From Candidatus Sulfotelmatobacter sp. (GTDB taxonomy: Bacteria; Vulcanimicrobiota; Vulcanimicrobiia; Vulcanimicrobiales; Vulcanimicrobiaceae), in the NCBI GenBank assembly GCA_035504415.1, contig DATJRY010000007.1, positions 124,001 to 188,000 of the forward strand: DNA of 64,000 bases. Direction: 5' to 3'. This document shows positions 35,706 to 44,227 of the stretch, one piece after another (position 1 is the first letter of the stretch; each line of letters begins with the position of its first letter). The translations under genes and the position numbers were made by a program. Under the pieces are notes generated by a model. That model was not told the origin of the DNA and searched no databases. It saw only the letters and a list, made by a program, of their open reading frames with translations.

Positions 35706-36155
35706 TCAGTGAGCTTTTGCAGGCGTCGACGACGAACTGCCGGCCGGTGTCAGCTGAATCATTCCATATTCTATGACATGAGTGGTTTGGCTGTAAACGT
35801 ATGAGTGAATCCACGTGCCGGTTCGATCGACGACCTGCGTCTGCACAAGCAGTCCGGAGCTCGGGCCGTTGAGCCGAGTAAAGCCGATCGCGGCGAGGTC
35901 GCGCGTCGTCACGGACCGCGTGGCGAGCAGGCGGACAGAGGGCATCGGACCCCGATGGTTGATCCGAAAGCGCTCGGCACGAGCGGTTCGGGCGATCGCA
36001 TCGTTGACGATGTTCGCATTTCGAAGCACGAGCGGCCGGCGGTGAATATTTCGCACCTGCGGCATCTGTTGCGTCGCCGTTGCGGGCGTTTCGTGCGCTG
36101 CCACGCCGAGCACGGCCAGCACTACTACGGCGAACATCTTATTGAACGAAGGCAT
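35706..36155 (-). CDS. Small secreted protein of unknown function
   Basis: 149 residues. A signal peptide (MPSFNKMFAVVVLAVLGVAA) is followed by a basic N-terminal region and a beta-rich C-terminal half (LLVQTQVVDRTGTWIHSYVY, THVIEYGMIQL), ending in a Ser/Pro/Ala tail. The ATG lies 17 bases inside the upstream caspase-like gene, implying translational coupling. No family recognised. Confidence 0.6.
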   Translation of the reverse strand: MPSFNKMFAVVVLAVLGVAAHETPATATQQMPQVRNIHRRPLVLRNANIVNDAIARTARAERFRINHRGPMPSVRLLATRSVTTRDLAAIGFTRLNGPSSGLLVQTQVVDRTGTWIHSYVYSQTTHVIEYGMIQLTPAGSSSSTPAKAH

Positions 36156-37896
36156 CAATGCTCTCCACGGCGCCGGAATATGCGTCTACCGAGACGACAT
36201 AGTGTCCGCTATAGAAGAAATGAAACGCGGGGTAGGCTGTGTTGTCGGTCGACGTTATCGATGGCGTCCAATAGCCATACAGGTAGCCCAGGGGCTGCCC
36301 CAGCGTGGTGGCCCCTTTGATCGATTGATCCTGAGACGCGATGGAGAAGGCTTGGGCCGGTGAAAGAGCGGGTGAGCCGGTCCCGTTCACCCCCGTAGGA
36401 TAGCGAACGGCATTTGGTTCGCGCCACAGGCGATAGTAATAGTTGAGGTGGAGCGTGTAAGTCATCTCCCACTGAATACATGTCGGGACAGGCCCGTGCG
36501 GGCCGACGACGATGACCTTCGTTTCGGTGCAGACCTGCTTCTCGGTGTTGTCCACACCGACTCGAATGAAATCGCCGCCGAGGATCGGGGTGTTATGCTT
36601 CCAGACGAAGTCGTAACCTATCAGGACGGGCGCCTCACTGCCCGTTGTCATGTAGACGGAGACCACGTTTTGCAGCTGCGCGTCGCTGGGCAGAGGGTTG
36701 TAACTTTGCTGGCTCGAGATGGCGAAGTTCTCGGCAGCCGAAACAGCGTAGTTCATTGGCACGCGAGTGCTCGATCCGCTGGCGATCAACCCTTGGCTTC
36801 CCTCATAGTGGCTTGCTACAAAAGCAGAGCCTGCCATCCGGTACTCGTTCGAAGAAGGGGACTCGGTCGTTACGCCCGGATTCTGTGCATTCGCGGCCGA
36901 AAAAAGCGCCGCATCGCTGTACGACTCGGTCGTCATCGCCAACGGTAGATATTGCCCGGGGGAGGACGACGATATCTGAGACTGCGGAACGATCGGGAGT
37001 GGATAGGCCGTAGAACCGTCATTGTCGGTGTAGACCACCGGATTGCTGTCCGAGTAGACGCCCGTACTCTGCTCTGTGCTTCCGAGATGATCGCCGTTGC
37101 CGAGATCAGCCCCGTTGCTATTGATACCGCTCGCGTCTTCGAGTTCCCATTCGCCGAAATTTGTATTGGCAGCTCCGACCGCATCTCGCCAGGCATCGTG
37201 AACGTCGGTGCCGGAGTTTGAGCCGACGTTGGCCGCAGCGGAGACGAACGTGTCGGCGACGTTTTTCGCGGTGTCCGGCAGGTCGGTCGGCTCGCCTTCG
37301 ACGCCATAGTAGCCATGAAGACCTTGCGAGCTCGTGTTGAAGATATAGGGCCAGTTCTGATCCGTGGTACAGACGGATGCATACGCGAAGATCCACTTCA
37401 GCCGCCCGGCCATCGGAACGTTCGCGGAGGCCCCGTTGAAGCATTCGACGTCCGGCGAGTACCCCTTCGAGCTGCAGTCGCCTTCGTTGCTGCCCGTTGG
37501 ATCGTATTCGTTCAGTACAATGAAGCCGTCGTCTCCGTGCCCCGAGTACCATATGAAGTCGGCATTTTCCGCATTGCTGCTTGTGAAGCTTGACGCATGG
37601 ACGGCTGGGTCGCTGGTTGTACCCGTGGCAAACGTGCAAGCACCGTCATTGTCTTCGATGGAACTGGTGCGGGTCCAAGACTTTGCGGTGAGACGTGAGT
37701 TGAGTTCGGGGACGTCCGCGTTTTGCAGGCAGCTATTGTATGCGAAGAACGGGTAGTAGTGTTGGTGGAGCGTAACGAAATTGCCCGGCGGGGGCGGAGC
37801 AGTACCGCTGCCGCCGACTCCGCAACCGCATAGCGTCGCGGCGCAGACTGCTAGTAGCGCGACTATCGATCGTTGCACAGTCGATGAACCTTTCAA
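36139..37896 (-). CDS. Caspase/gingipain-like (DUF6345-like) lipoprotein
   Basis: 585 residues. The signal ends in TLCGC, with C25 as the likely lipid-attached cysteine (Cys at -2 is unusual). Residues ~40-260 resemble the clan CD caspase/gingipain fold as in DUF6345: a strand before histidine in DFIWYSGHGDDGF (H120) and a strand before cysteine in WIFAYASVCTTDQNW (C176), the expected His-Cys dyad order and spacing. The rest (~270-585) is beta-rich and unrecognised, with KVIVVGPHGPVP and a YYYRLWREPNA segment. The start overlaps the secretin stop by four bases (37893-37896). Protease activity is a prediction from the dyad only. Base composition is visibly lower in GC than the flanks. Confidence 0.65.
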   Translation of the reverse strand: MKGSSTVQRSIVALLAVCAATLCGCGVGGSGTAPPPPGNFVTLHQHYYPFFAYNSCLQNADVPELNSRLTAKSWTRTSSIEDNDGACTFATGTTSDPAVHASSFTSSNAENADFIWYSGHGDDGFIVLNEYDPTGSNEGDCSSKGYSPDVECFNGASANVPMAGRLKWIFAYASVCTTDQNWPYIFNTSSQGLHGYYGVEGEPTDLPDTAKNVADTFVSAAANVGSNSGTDVHDAWRDAVGAANTNFGEWELEDASGINSNGADLGNGDHLGSTEQSTGVYSDSNPVVYTDNDGSTAYPLPIVPQSQISSSSPGQYLPLAMTTESYSDAALFSAANAQNPGVTTESPSSNEYRMAGSAFVASHYEGSQGLIASGSSTRVPMNYAVSAAENFAISSQQSYNPLPSDAQLQNVVSVYMTTGSEAPVLIGYDFVWKHNTPILGGDFIRVGVDNTEKQVCTETKVIVVGPHGPVPTCIQWEMTYTLHLNYYYRLWREPNAVRYPTGVNGTGSPALSPAQAFSIASQDQSIKGATTLGQPLGYLYGYWTPSITSTDNTAYPAFHFFYSGHYVVSVDAYSGAVESIDAFVQ

Positions 37897-39308
37897 GAGT
37901 GGCTTTGATCCGGAGACGGCGCATTGGTGATGTGCGGCGTGACGACGATATAGAGATTTGTGTTTACCCGTTGCTCGGTACGGTTTCGAAAGAAACTCCC
38001 AAGTAGGGGTAGGTCGCCTAAAAGCGGGATCTTGGAAAGGCTGTTGATCTCGCTGTCCTCTATCAAGCCTCCGATAACGAAGGACTGACCGTCACGTACA
38101 GTCGCCGCCGTCGTCGCCGTACGTTGTGTGATTTCGGGGTAGCCCTGCACGTATGAGCTCACACTGGAGACTTCCGAGTAGATGTGGAAGTTGATGAAGC
38201 CGTCAGGCGAAACGCGTGGCTGAATTTGAAGATTCACGCCGACGGTCACGTACTGCACCTGTTGCTGCGTAAGAGTCGCCGAGCCGAAGCTCGTCAACGT
38301 CGTAACGACCGGAATCTCATCGCCGGTGAGAATCGATGCCGGCGACCCGCTTTGCGCGACGATGCTCGGTCGCGCAAGAAGTTTTCCGCCACCCTTCGTA
38401 ACGACGTCGTAGATTTGTGCCTGCAAGTTCAAGCTCGACGTGGCGAGGCTTTGGCTTTTGAGCTGCGTCGAAACGGCAGCAATGGGACCGCCGGCGTTTG
38501 TGTAGTCGATGCCGACTTGCTTAGCGGCACTGTCGGTAAGCTCGACGATCTGCGTTTCGAGGGTCACGGTTGGAAGGGGCACGTCCAGTTGTGCGATTAG
38601 GCTGCGCAATTCGGCGACGCGTTCCGGCGTACCGGTAAGGATGATCGCGTTGAGGCGGCGATCAATGGCGAGCTCGTCCGTCAGCTTCTGCCCGAGGGCC
38701 TGCGTCGACGCTGGGCTTGCGACCGATATCGATTGCGCCGCAACGATGCCGCCGGAGGCGCCGCCGATTGATGAGGCGCTTTGGCTGATTTGTGATGGTT
38801 GCGGCGCAAAGGTATCATTAACAGGCACGGTCTGCCCCTCGATGAGGGCACCCGCAATCTCGCTCACGTCGGCGAAGTGTAAGATGACGACGGCAGTCGT
38901 CGCGCCGAGCACGATGGGCAGTCGCCTCATTGCTTCTTGCTTGCTCGGGGGGCTACGATCGCGAGAGATCGATAGTTCGATGGTGTTTGCCGTGGCGGAG
39001 AAATCGACGTGAGCCGGGACTGCGACGAGGATCAGTATGTTGAGGTCGCCGCCGATGAGGTTGACCCGGACGGACTCTACGAGTGCGCCTGCGACGGCGA
39101 TTGGCCTAAACTGCGGCGCGATACGCGTCTGTATGCATTGCACAACAATCGCGCTTGCGGCTTGCGGCGGAACGTTGCAGCGCGGTATTGGGCCCGAGAA
39201 TCTTAGGGTGAGATCGGCATGGTCGGCCGAGCCGTGTTCGAGCGCGCCACTCACGATGATGGACGCGTTCGGCTGCGCGTTCACGGGCCGAACCGTGGCG
39301 CAGAACAT
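37893..39308 (-). CDS. Orphan secretin (GspD/PilQ-type outer-membrane channel)
   Basis: 471 residues from the ATG at 39308. Residues ~215-270 contain an N-domain (LAIDRRLNAIILTGTPERVAELRSL in two parts, IAQLDVPLPTVTLETQIVE). The secretin core follows: 'LARPSIVAQSGSPASILTGDEIPV', 'VNLQIQPRVSPDGFI' and the signature 'IGGLIEDSEINSLSKIPLLGDLPLLGSFF'. Secretins form multimeric outer-membrane gates for type II/III secretion or type IV pili, but no ATPase, pilin or platform gene is nearby. The true N-terminus is probably longer: in-frame codons upstream encode RRTSVLLIAMFCATV, a signal-peptide core, without a standard start codon. Confidence 0.85.
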   Translation of the reverse strand: MFCATVRPVNAQPNASIIVSGALEHGSADHADLTLRFSGPIPRCNVPPQAASAIVVQCIQTRIAPQFRPIAVAGALVESVRVNLIGGDLNILILVAVPAHVDFSATANTIELSISRDRSPPSKQEAMRRLPIVLGATTAVVILHFADVSEIAGALIEGQTVPVNDTFAPQPSQISQSASSIGGASGGIVAAQSISVASPASTQALGQKLTDELAIDRRLNAIILTGTPERVAELRSLIAQLDVPLPTVTLETQIVELTDSAAKQVGIDYTNAGGPIAAVSTQLKSQSLATSSLNLQAQIYDVVTKGGGKLLARPSIVAQSGSPASILTGDEIPVVTTLTSFGSATLTQQQVQYVTVGVNLQIQPRVSPDGFINFHIYSEVSSVSSYVQGYPEITQRTATTAATVRDGQSFVIGGLIEDSEINSLSKIPLLGDLPLLGSFFRNRTEQRVNTNLYIVVTPHITNAPSPDQSHS

Positions 39309-39543
39309 AGCGATGAGGAGGACTGACGTACGCCTCGGCGTTTGAAGGACGCAGCCGCGCTTGTATGTGGCCGTGACAAGACCATCCTGTGGTGCGCAGC
39401 GAACGACGATATATTCCGTCGTCCGCTAGTATGGCACTACAGGTCGGTCGCGTGCTGCTCCCGTCGAGCTGCGATTATTGATTATCGATCGTGACTGTCA
39501 GTATCGACCAACGAGAACCGGCGTGGCTCGGACTCGAGGTCGT

Positions 39544-40228
39544 TCACTCGGCGAAGACCTCTACCGCGACGACTTTGCCCGAGACGATGCGCCCGACGCA
39601 GGTGTCGGTCGAGTCGTTGATGAGGTGGCCATCGACGAGCTGGTGAAGTTCGAGTTCGAGTAGCCGCCCGCGACGGTGCCCGACCAACCGTTGCGGCCCA
39701 GCGAGGTCGCGTTCTCGCTGCGCTCGTCGTTGAACGACTGCACGATGCGCCCGGTCAGCGCGTCGACGACCTTAACCGAGACTTTGAGCGTCGTACGGCT
39801 GCTGTGCACCGAGCCCGCGATCGAGCCGGCAACGCCGGCAGAAAGCCGGCGCCGCCGCTGCGCCCGGTGACGTCCAACTGCACCACGTTGCCGGAGATGA
39901 GATAGCGCGCTCCGATGAGCCGGCCGGCGCTGACGGCGGAGGCCGGATCGACCTCGCCGCCCGCGCCCAAGTGGTGCTCGTTCAGCGTCGAGGTGAGGTG
40001 GCTGCGATCGACGACCGAGAGCTGTCCTTTGCTGACGAGCGCGTCGGTCACCAGGTCCGCCAGCGCGACGCCGGGTTCGAACTGGCCGTAATTGCTGCCG
40101 GTCAGGCCTTTGGTGTCGAAGTCGAGTACGGCCGCGGTCGGCGGTCCGGCCGCACACGCGCCGGACGGCGTGCCGAGCGTCGTCGCGGACACGACCGCGC
40201 ACGCAAGCGCGAAGACGATTCGTCGCAC
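39544..40228 (-). pseudogene. CsgG-family protein gene broken by two frameshifts
   Basis: From the GTG at 40228 (GGAGGG six bases upstream) a signal peptide leads into a CsgG-family domain: 'TAAVLDFDTKGLTG', 'ALADLVTDALVSKGQLSVVDR' and 'AGRLIGARYLISGNVVQLDVTG'. The frame then shifts near 39830-39850 into 'GVAGSIAGSVHSSRTTLKVSV' and 'VVDALTGRIVQSFNDE', and shifts again near 39641-39650 into 'HQLVDGHLINDSTD' and 'GRIVSGKVVAVEVFAE', ending at TGA 39544. Each shift looks like one missing base. CsgG forms an outer-membrane secretion channel. This may be a decayed gene or sequencing error. Confidence 0.75.
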
Positions 40229-40347
40229 GGTGAGTCCCTCCAAGAAAGCGAGGCAGGCGCACTTGGGGGCGTACGCGGTACTCCCGAACTTGGCTCGCTC
40301 TGAAAACCGACCCTGCTCTCGCTCAATACCTCTACCGAAGGGCTCGT

Positions 40348-40698
40348 CTATCGGCTGGCGCGGTCGACCCACCAGAGCAGCGGCAGCTGCAGCGGCACGC
40401 GTGCCCAGATGACCCAAGCCGGCGCGACGCGCCGGAAGCGCTTCGCCTCGAGCGCCATCCCGATGTTGGCCGGCCAGACTCCGAGCAACAGCAGCATGAG
40501 CCCAATGCCCGCCGGCCGCCGCGTGCCGGGAAGCAGCAGTCCGATTGCGCCGGCGATCTCCGCCGCGCCGGTGATGCGTACGAGCATCTTGGGGTCGCCG
40601 AAGCGCGGCGGCACGATGGCCTCGAACGGACGCGGGCGCACGAAATGCAAGATGCCCGACGTCAAGAAAAGGGCCGCGAGCGGGAGGCGTGCGCGCAT
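40348..40698 (-). CDS. Small DoxX-like membrane protein
   Basis: 116 residues with four transmembrane helices, starting at the ATG at 40698 (MRARLPLAALFLTSGILHFVRP). Segments 'FVRPRPFEAIVPPRFGDPKMLV' (in two parts) and 'RITGAAEIAGAIGLLLPGTRR' are typical of the DoxX-like family. Divergent from the cyclopropane synthase gene, with 71 bases between the starts. Confidence 0.78.
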   Translation of the reverse strand: MRARLPLAALFLTSGILHFVRPRPFEAIVPPRFGDPKMLVRITGAAEIAGAIGLLLPGTRRPAGIGLMLLLLGVWPANIGMALEAKRFRRVAPAWVIWARVPLQLPLLWWVDRASR

Positions 40699-40769
40699 CC
40701 GCGGACGTTCAGCGCCGGGCCCGCGGCATCCGCGCAGGGGTGCGCGGCGAGGACGCGGGATACGTCGCG

Positions 40770-42041
40770 ATGGCGACCGTAACGACCGAACCGGCGATCG
40801 AGCGTTCCAAGGCGGTGCTGGAGGGACTGTTCGGCCCACAGCTCGGCAACGAGGTGGCGGTCCGCCTGTGGGACGGCAGCGAGATTCCCGCGTCGTCGCC
40901 CGCCTTCACGCTGCTGGTCAACGCGCCGTACGCGCTGCGCGCGGCCTTCACGCCGCCGCTCGACGCCAACCCCGGCCGCGCGTTCGTCGAGGGTTGGATC
41001 GACATCGTCGGCGACGTCGAGCTCGCGCTGGATACGCTCGAACGGTCGGTGACGCGGCTCTCGAAGCTCGCGCTGGCGCGCCTAGCGATGCTGCTGGCGC
41101 GCTTGCCGCGTGCGCCGCGCCACCACCACGGGCGCGCGCGGCTGCACGGAAAGGTGCACTCGAAAGCGCGCGACGCGGCGGCGATCGGGTTCCACTACGA
41201 CCAGCCGGTCGCGTTCTACCGCACCTTCCTGGGCCGCGAGCTGGTGTACTCGTGCGCATATTGGGACGACGGCGTGACCGACCTCGACGGCGCGCAGCGC
41301 GCGAAGCTCGACTACGTCCTCGACAAGGTGCGCTTGCGCGCCGGCCAGACGTTCTTGGACATCGGGTGCGGGTGGGGCGGCCTGGTGCTGCGGGCGGCGC
41401 AGCGCGGCGCGCGCGCGCTCGGCGTTACGCTCTCGCGCCGCCAGCACGAAGAAGCGCAGCGCCGCATCGCCGAGGCCGGACTCGAGGATCGCGCGCGGGT
41501 CGAGCTGCGTGACTACCGTGAGCTAGGCGACCTGCAGTTCGACGCGATCGCGTCGGTGGGAATGGTCGAGCACGTCGGGCGCGAACGGCTGGGTGAGTAT
41601 TTCCGCTGCGCGTACCGCGCGCTGCGCGAGGGTGGCCTGTTCCTCAACCACGGCATCGTGCAGCAGGGCCGCGACGGGAAAGGGTATCGCGCCAGCGACG
41701 ATTTCATCGGCCGCTACGTGTTTCCCGACGGCGACTTGGTGCCGGTCGACGTCACCACCCGCGCGGCGGAATCGGTCGGTTTCGAAGTGCGCGACGTCGA
41801 GAACCTGCGCGAGCACTACGCCCGCACGCTGCGTGCCTGGGGGACGAATCTGGAGGCGAATCGCGTGACCGCGATCGACGCGACCGACGCGCGCACCGAA
41901 CGCATCTGGCGCATCTACATGGCCGGCAGCGCGCGCGGCTTCGCGCTCGGCCGCATGGGATTGATGCAAACGCTGCTCGGGAAGCCCCGTTCCAACGGCG
42001 TCACCGACGTTCCGCCGACGCGCCGCGACCTCTATCGCTGA
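40770..42041 (+). CDS. cfa: Cyclopropane-fatty-acyl-phospholipid synthase
   Basis: 423 residues. It transfers a methylene from SAM to the double bond of membrane phospholipid acyl chains. Seen: an N-terminal lipid-binding domain (~1-130), the motif IGFHYDQPVAFYRTFL, the SAM site LDIGCGWGGLVLRAAQ, GVTLSRRQHEEAQ, MVEHVGRERLGEYF, YVFPDGDLVP and VENLREHYARTLRAW. The order and length match CFA synthases. It consumes SAM made by metK. Confidence 0.95.
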   Translation: MATVTTEPAIERSKAVLEGLFGPQLGNEVAVRLWDGSEIPASSPAFTLLVNAPYALRAAFTPPLDANPGRAFVEGWIDIVGDVELALDTLERSVTRLSKLALARLAMLLARLPRAPRHHHGRARLHGKVHSKARDAAAIGFHYDQPVAFYRTFLGRELVYSCAYWDDGVTDLDGAQRAKLDYVLDKVRLRAGQTFLDIGCGWGGLVLRAAQRGARALGVTLSRRQHEEAQRRIAEAGLEDRARVELRDYRELGDLQFDAIASVGMVEHVGRERLGEYFRCAYRALREGGLFLNHGIVQQGRDGKGYRASDDFIGRYVFPDGDLVPVDVTTRAAESVGFEVRDVENLREHYARTLRAWGTNLEANRVTAIDATDARTERIWRIYMAGSARGFALGRMGLMQTLLGKPRSNGVTDVPPTRRDLYR

Positions 42042-42092
42042 ACCGGCCGAGCGTTCGGCCGTCAAATGTCCGCAAACGGGTACAACGCTGCC

Positions 42093-42500
42093 ATGCGCAG
42101 CACCCACGCTCTCATTCTCACGGCGGCGCTGACCGCCCTGGCGACCCCGGCTTTCGCGCAGCAGCAAGCGTCCGACAACGGCACCAGCGCGAACGGCCCG
42201 ATCACGATCTTCAAGAACATGCTCCCGGAGGATCCCGGCGTCACCGTGCGGATCGACGGCCGCGAGATCGATCACCTCCACATGGCCGCGTACGACGACG
42301 TCACCACGACCGTCAAGCCCGGCGCGAACACCCTGACCATCAGCTGGAATCACCCGGTCAAGGCGCTGAACTTCAAAGTCGCCTACGCGCCGACGCGGAA
42401 CAACTTCAAGAACATCCTCGTCGTCAACGTCAGCAGCAGCCAGGACCCCGCGCTGAACCAGGCCGGCTCGAAGACGATGTCCTTCAACATCCCCGGCTAA
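42093..42500 (+). CDS. Secreted protein of unknown function
   Basis: 135 residues from the ATG at 42093, which directly begins the signal peptide (MRSTHALILTAALTALATPAFA). An ATG at 42066 would add nine polar residues. The mature part is a small beta-sandwich-like domain (VTVRIDGREIDHL, TVKPGANTLTISWNHPV, ILVVNVSSSQ). Follows cfa in the same direction with a 51-base gap. No family recognised. Confidence 0.6.
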   Translation: MRSTHALILTAALTALATPAFAQQQASDNGTSANGPITIFKNMLPEDPGVTVRIDGREIDHLHMAAYDDVTTTVKPGANTLTISWNHPVKALNFKVAYAPTRNNFKNILVVNVSSSQDPALNQAGSKTMSFNIPG

Positions 42501-42536
42501 CCGGCTCGCCTCGCGGCGGTCCGCACGAAAGAAGGA

Positions 42537-42564
42537 CCGGGCTCGCGCTAGTGCGCGAGCCCGG
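42537..42564. terminator. 12-bp perfect hairpin at the convergent junction
   Basis: CCGGGCTCGCGC (42537-42548) pairs with GCGCGAGCCCGG (42553-42564) around a TAGT loop. It includes the stop of the S10 peptidase gene. On the minus strand it is followed by a pyrimidine-rich tract (TCCTTCTTTC), favouring termination of that gene. Confidence 0.55.
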
Positions 42565-44080
42565 TGATGAAGTTCCGCAGGTCGGCCGACAGGCGCGCGT
42601 GCGACGCCGGATCGGCATAGATCATGTGCCCGCTCGGATAGTACGCGAGGTGCACGTGGTCGCGCAGGCTGGGGTCGAGCTCCAAGTGCGCGATCGTGTA
42701 CTCGGTGTTCATGAACGGGGTCGCCAGATCGAACAAGCCGTTGGCGACGAACACGCGCAGCGAGGGATTTTGGCTAAGCGCTTGACGGAGATCGTCGACC
42801 ACTTCGGGGGCGAGCACTTTGCCGGCGAAGCCGGCGATCGCGGCCGTGCGCTTGAAGTCCCAGTCCCGGAACACCTCGCCGTAGTCGGTGATGCGGTACT
42901 CTTCGTTGGGCTTCCAGTCCAGCGCGTCGCGGCTGTAGACGTTGAACAGCGTCGTGTAGACCGGCTCGAGCGCGGTGTCGGCCGGATCGTAGTCGGGTGA
43001 ATCGTCGGTCGCGTCGCGATCGATGCCGGTGAAGCGCGAGTCGAGACGGCCGACGGTGCGGCGCTGGTCGCGCAGCAGTTCCTTCTCGAAGTGCTCGGCC
43101 CAGATGCGCAGGTTCGCCAGGTCGATGTAGTGCGCGCTCAGACCGGTGTAGGCGTGCAGCCGTTCGATGATGTGCGCGCGCGTCTGCGGGTCCAGCCGGT
43201 CGCCCTGCATCAGCGCCGCCGCGTACTCGGTGGCCGCGAAGTGCCGAACCTCGGCCAGGAACGCGTCGAGGTTGGCCGGCTGCTGCGGCAGCGCATGGTG
43301 GTAGTAGGCGACGGCGGCTTCCGAGGGCAAGAACAGCACGAACGGCAGATCGTTGTCCTGTGCGGCGATGAGCGTCGCGTAGTCGAGCGCGGTCGAGATC
43401 AGCACGACGCCGTTGCAGGCGATGCCGCGCTGCGCGAGCACGTTGACGAGGTTGGCCGAGCGGGTCGTCCCGTAGCTCTCGCCGATCAGGAACTTCGGGC
43501 TGTTCCAGCGATCGGACGTCGTCAGGTACCGCTGCACGAAGGTCGCGAACGTCGCCGCGTCTTGGTCGATACCGAACACCGCCTTGGGATCGTAGGCGCG
43601 GCCGTAGCCGGTGCCGGGCGCGTCGACGAAGACCAGATCGGTCGCGTCGAGCAGGCTGTCGGCGTTGTCGACCAGGCGATACGGCGCCGGCGGCGTCGTG
43701 GTGGCGTTCGCCGTCACGACCATGCGCGGCCCGAACGCGCCCATGTGCAGCCACACCGTCGAGGATCCGGGGCCGCCGTTGTAGACGAACGAGAGCGGGC
43801 GGTGCATGCGATCGGCGACGTCGTCGCGCGTGTACGCGACGTACGACATCGAGGTCGTCGGCTTGCCGTCGTCGCCGCGAATCACCAGCAGCCCGGCGCG
43901 TGCGGTGTACGCGATGTCGGTGCCGTTGATGCGCGCGTGGTGGTGGGTGACGACCGGCGTCTCGGAGGGCAGCGCGGGGCTGGGCGCCGGAGTCGGGTCG
44001 GCCGCGTGGGCGGCGCGAGGGAGACCGCCGCTCAGCGCGGCGGTCAGGACGACGAGCACGAGGGTGCGCAACCAGAGCAT
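42548..44080 (-). CDS. Secreted S10-family serine carboxypeptidase
   Basis: 510 residues from the ATG at 44080, giving a signal peptide (MLWLRTLVLVVLTAALSGG, PRAAHA cleavage). The serine carboxypeptidase triad is visible: Ser202 in LIGESYGTTR, Asp in NGLFDLATP and His in PSGHMIY. The oxyanion-hole motif FVYNGGPGSSTVWLH and VDAPGTGYG are also present. The enzyme trims C-terminal residues from peptides, probably in the periplasm or outside the cell. A longer upstream reading frame is ignored because it lies ahead of the signal peptide. Confidence 0.93.
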   Translation of the reverse strand: MLWLRTLVLVVLTAALSGGLPRAAHAADPTPAPSPALPSETPVVTHHHARINGTDIAYTARAGLLVIRGDDGKPTTSMSYVAYTRDDVADRMHRPLSFVYNGGPGSSTVWLHMGAFGPRMVVTANATTTPPAPYRLVDNADSLLDATDLVFVDAPGTGYGRAYDPKAVFGIDQDAATFATFVQRYLTTSDRWNSPKFLIGESYGTTRSANLVNVLAQRGIACNGVVLISTALDYATLIAAQDNDLPFVLFLPSEAAVAYYHHALPQQPANLDAFLAEVRHFAATEYAAALMQGDRLDPQTRAHIIERLHAYTGLSAHYIDLANLRIWAEHFEKELLRDQRRTVGRLDSRFTGIDRDATDDSPDYDPADTALEPVYTTLFNVYSRDALDWKPNEEYRITDYGEVFRDWDFKRTAAIAGFAGKVLAPEVVDDLRQALSQNPSLRVFVANGLFDLATPFMNTEYTIAHLELDPSLRDHVHLAYYPSGHMIYADPASHARLSADLRNFITGLAH

Positions 44081-44227
44081 GGCAGCCCGGCTTCGGTCCG
44101 TGGCCGGTCGACCACTCTCTAGCGGAACGGATAGGTCGATTTGGGGGCCGAGAGGCCGACCGGCGGTCGAGGGCCGAAGGCAAGCGGCCGATACCGAAAG
44201 AGGAAACGTCGGACAGGGAGGTCTTGC

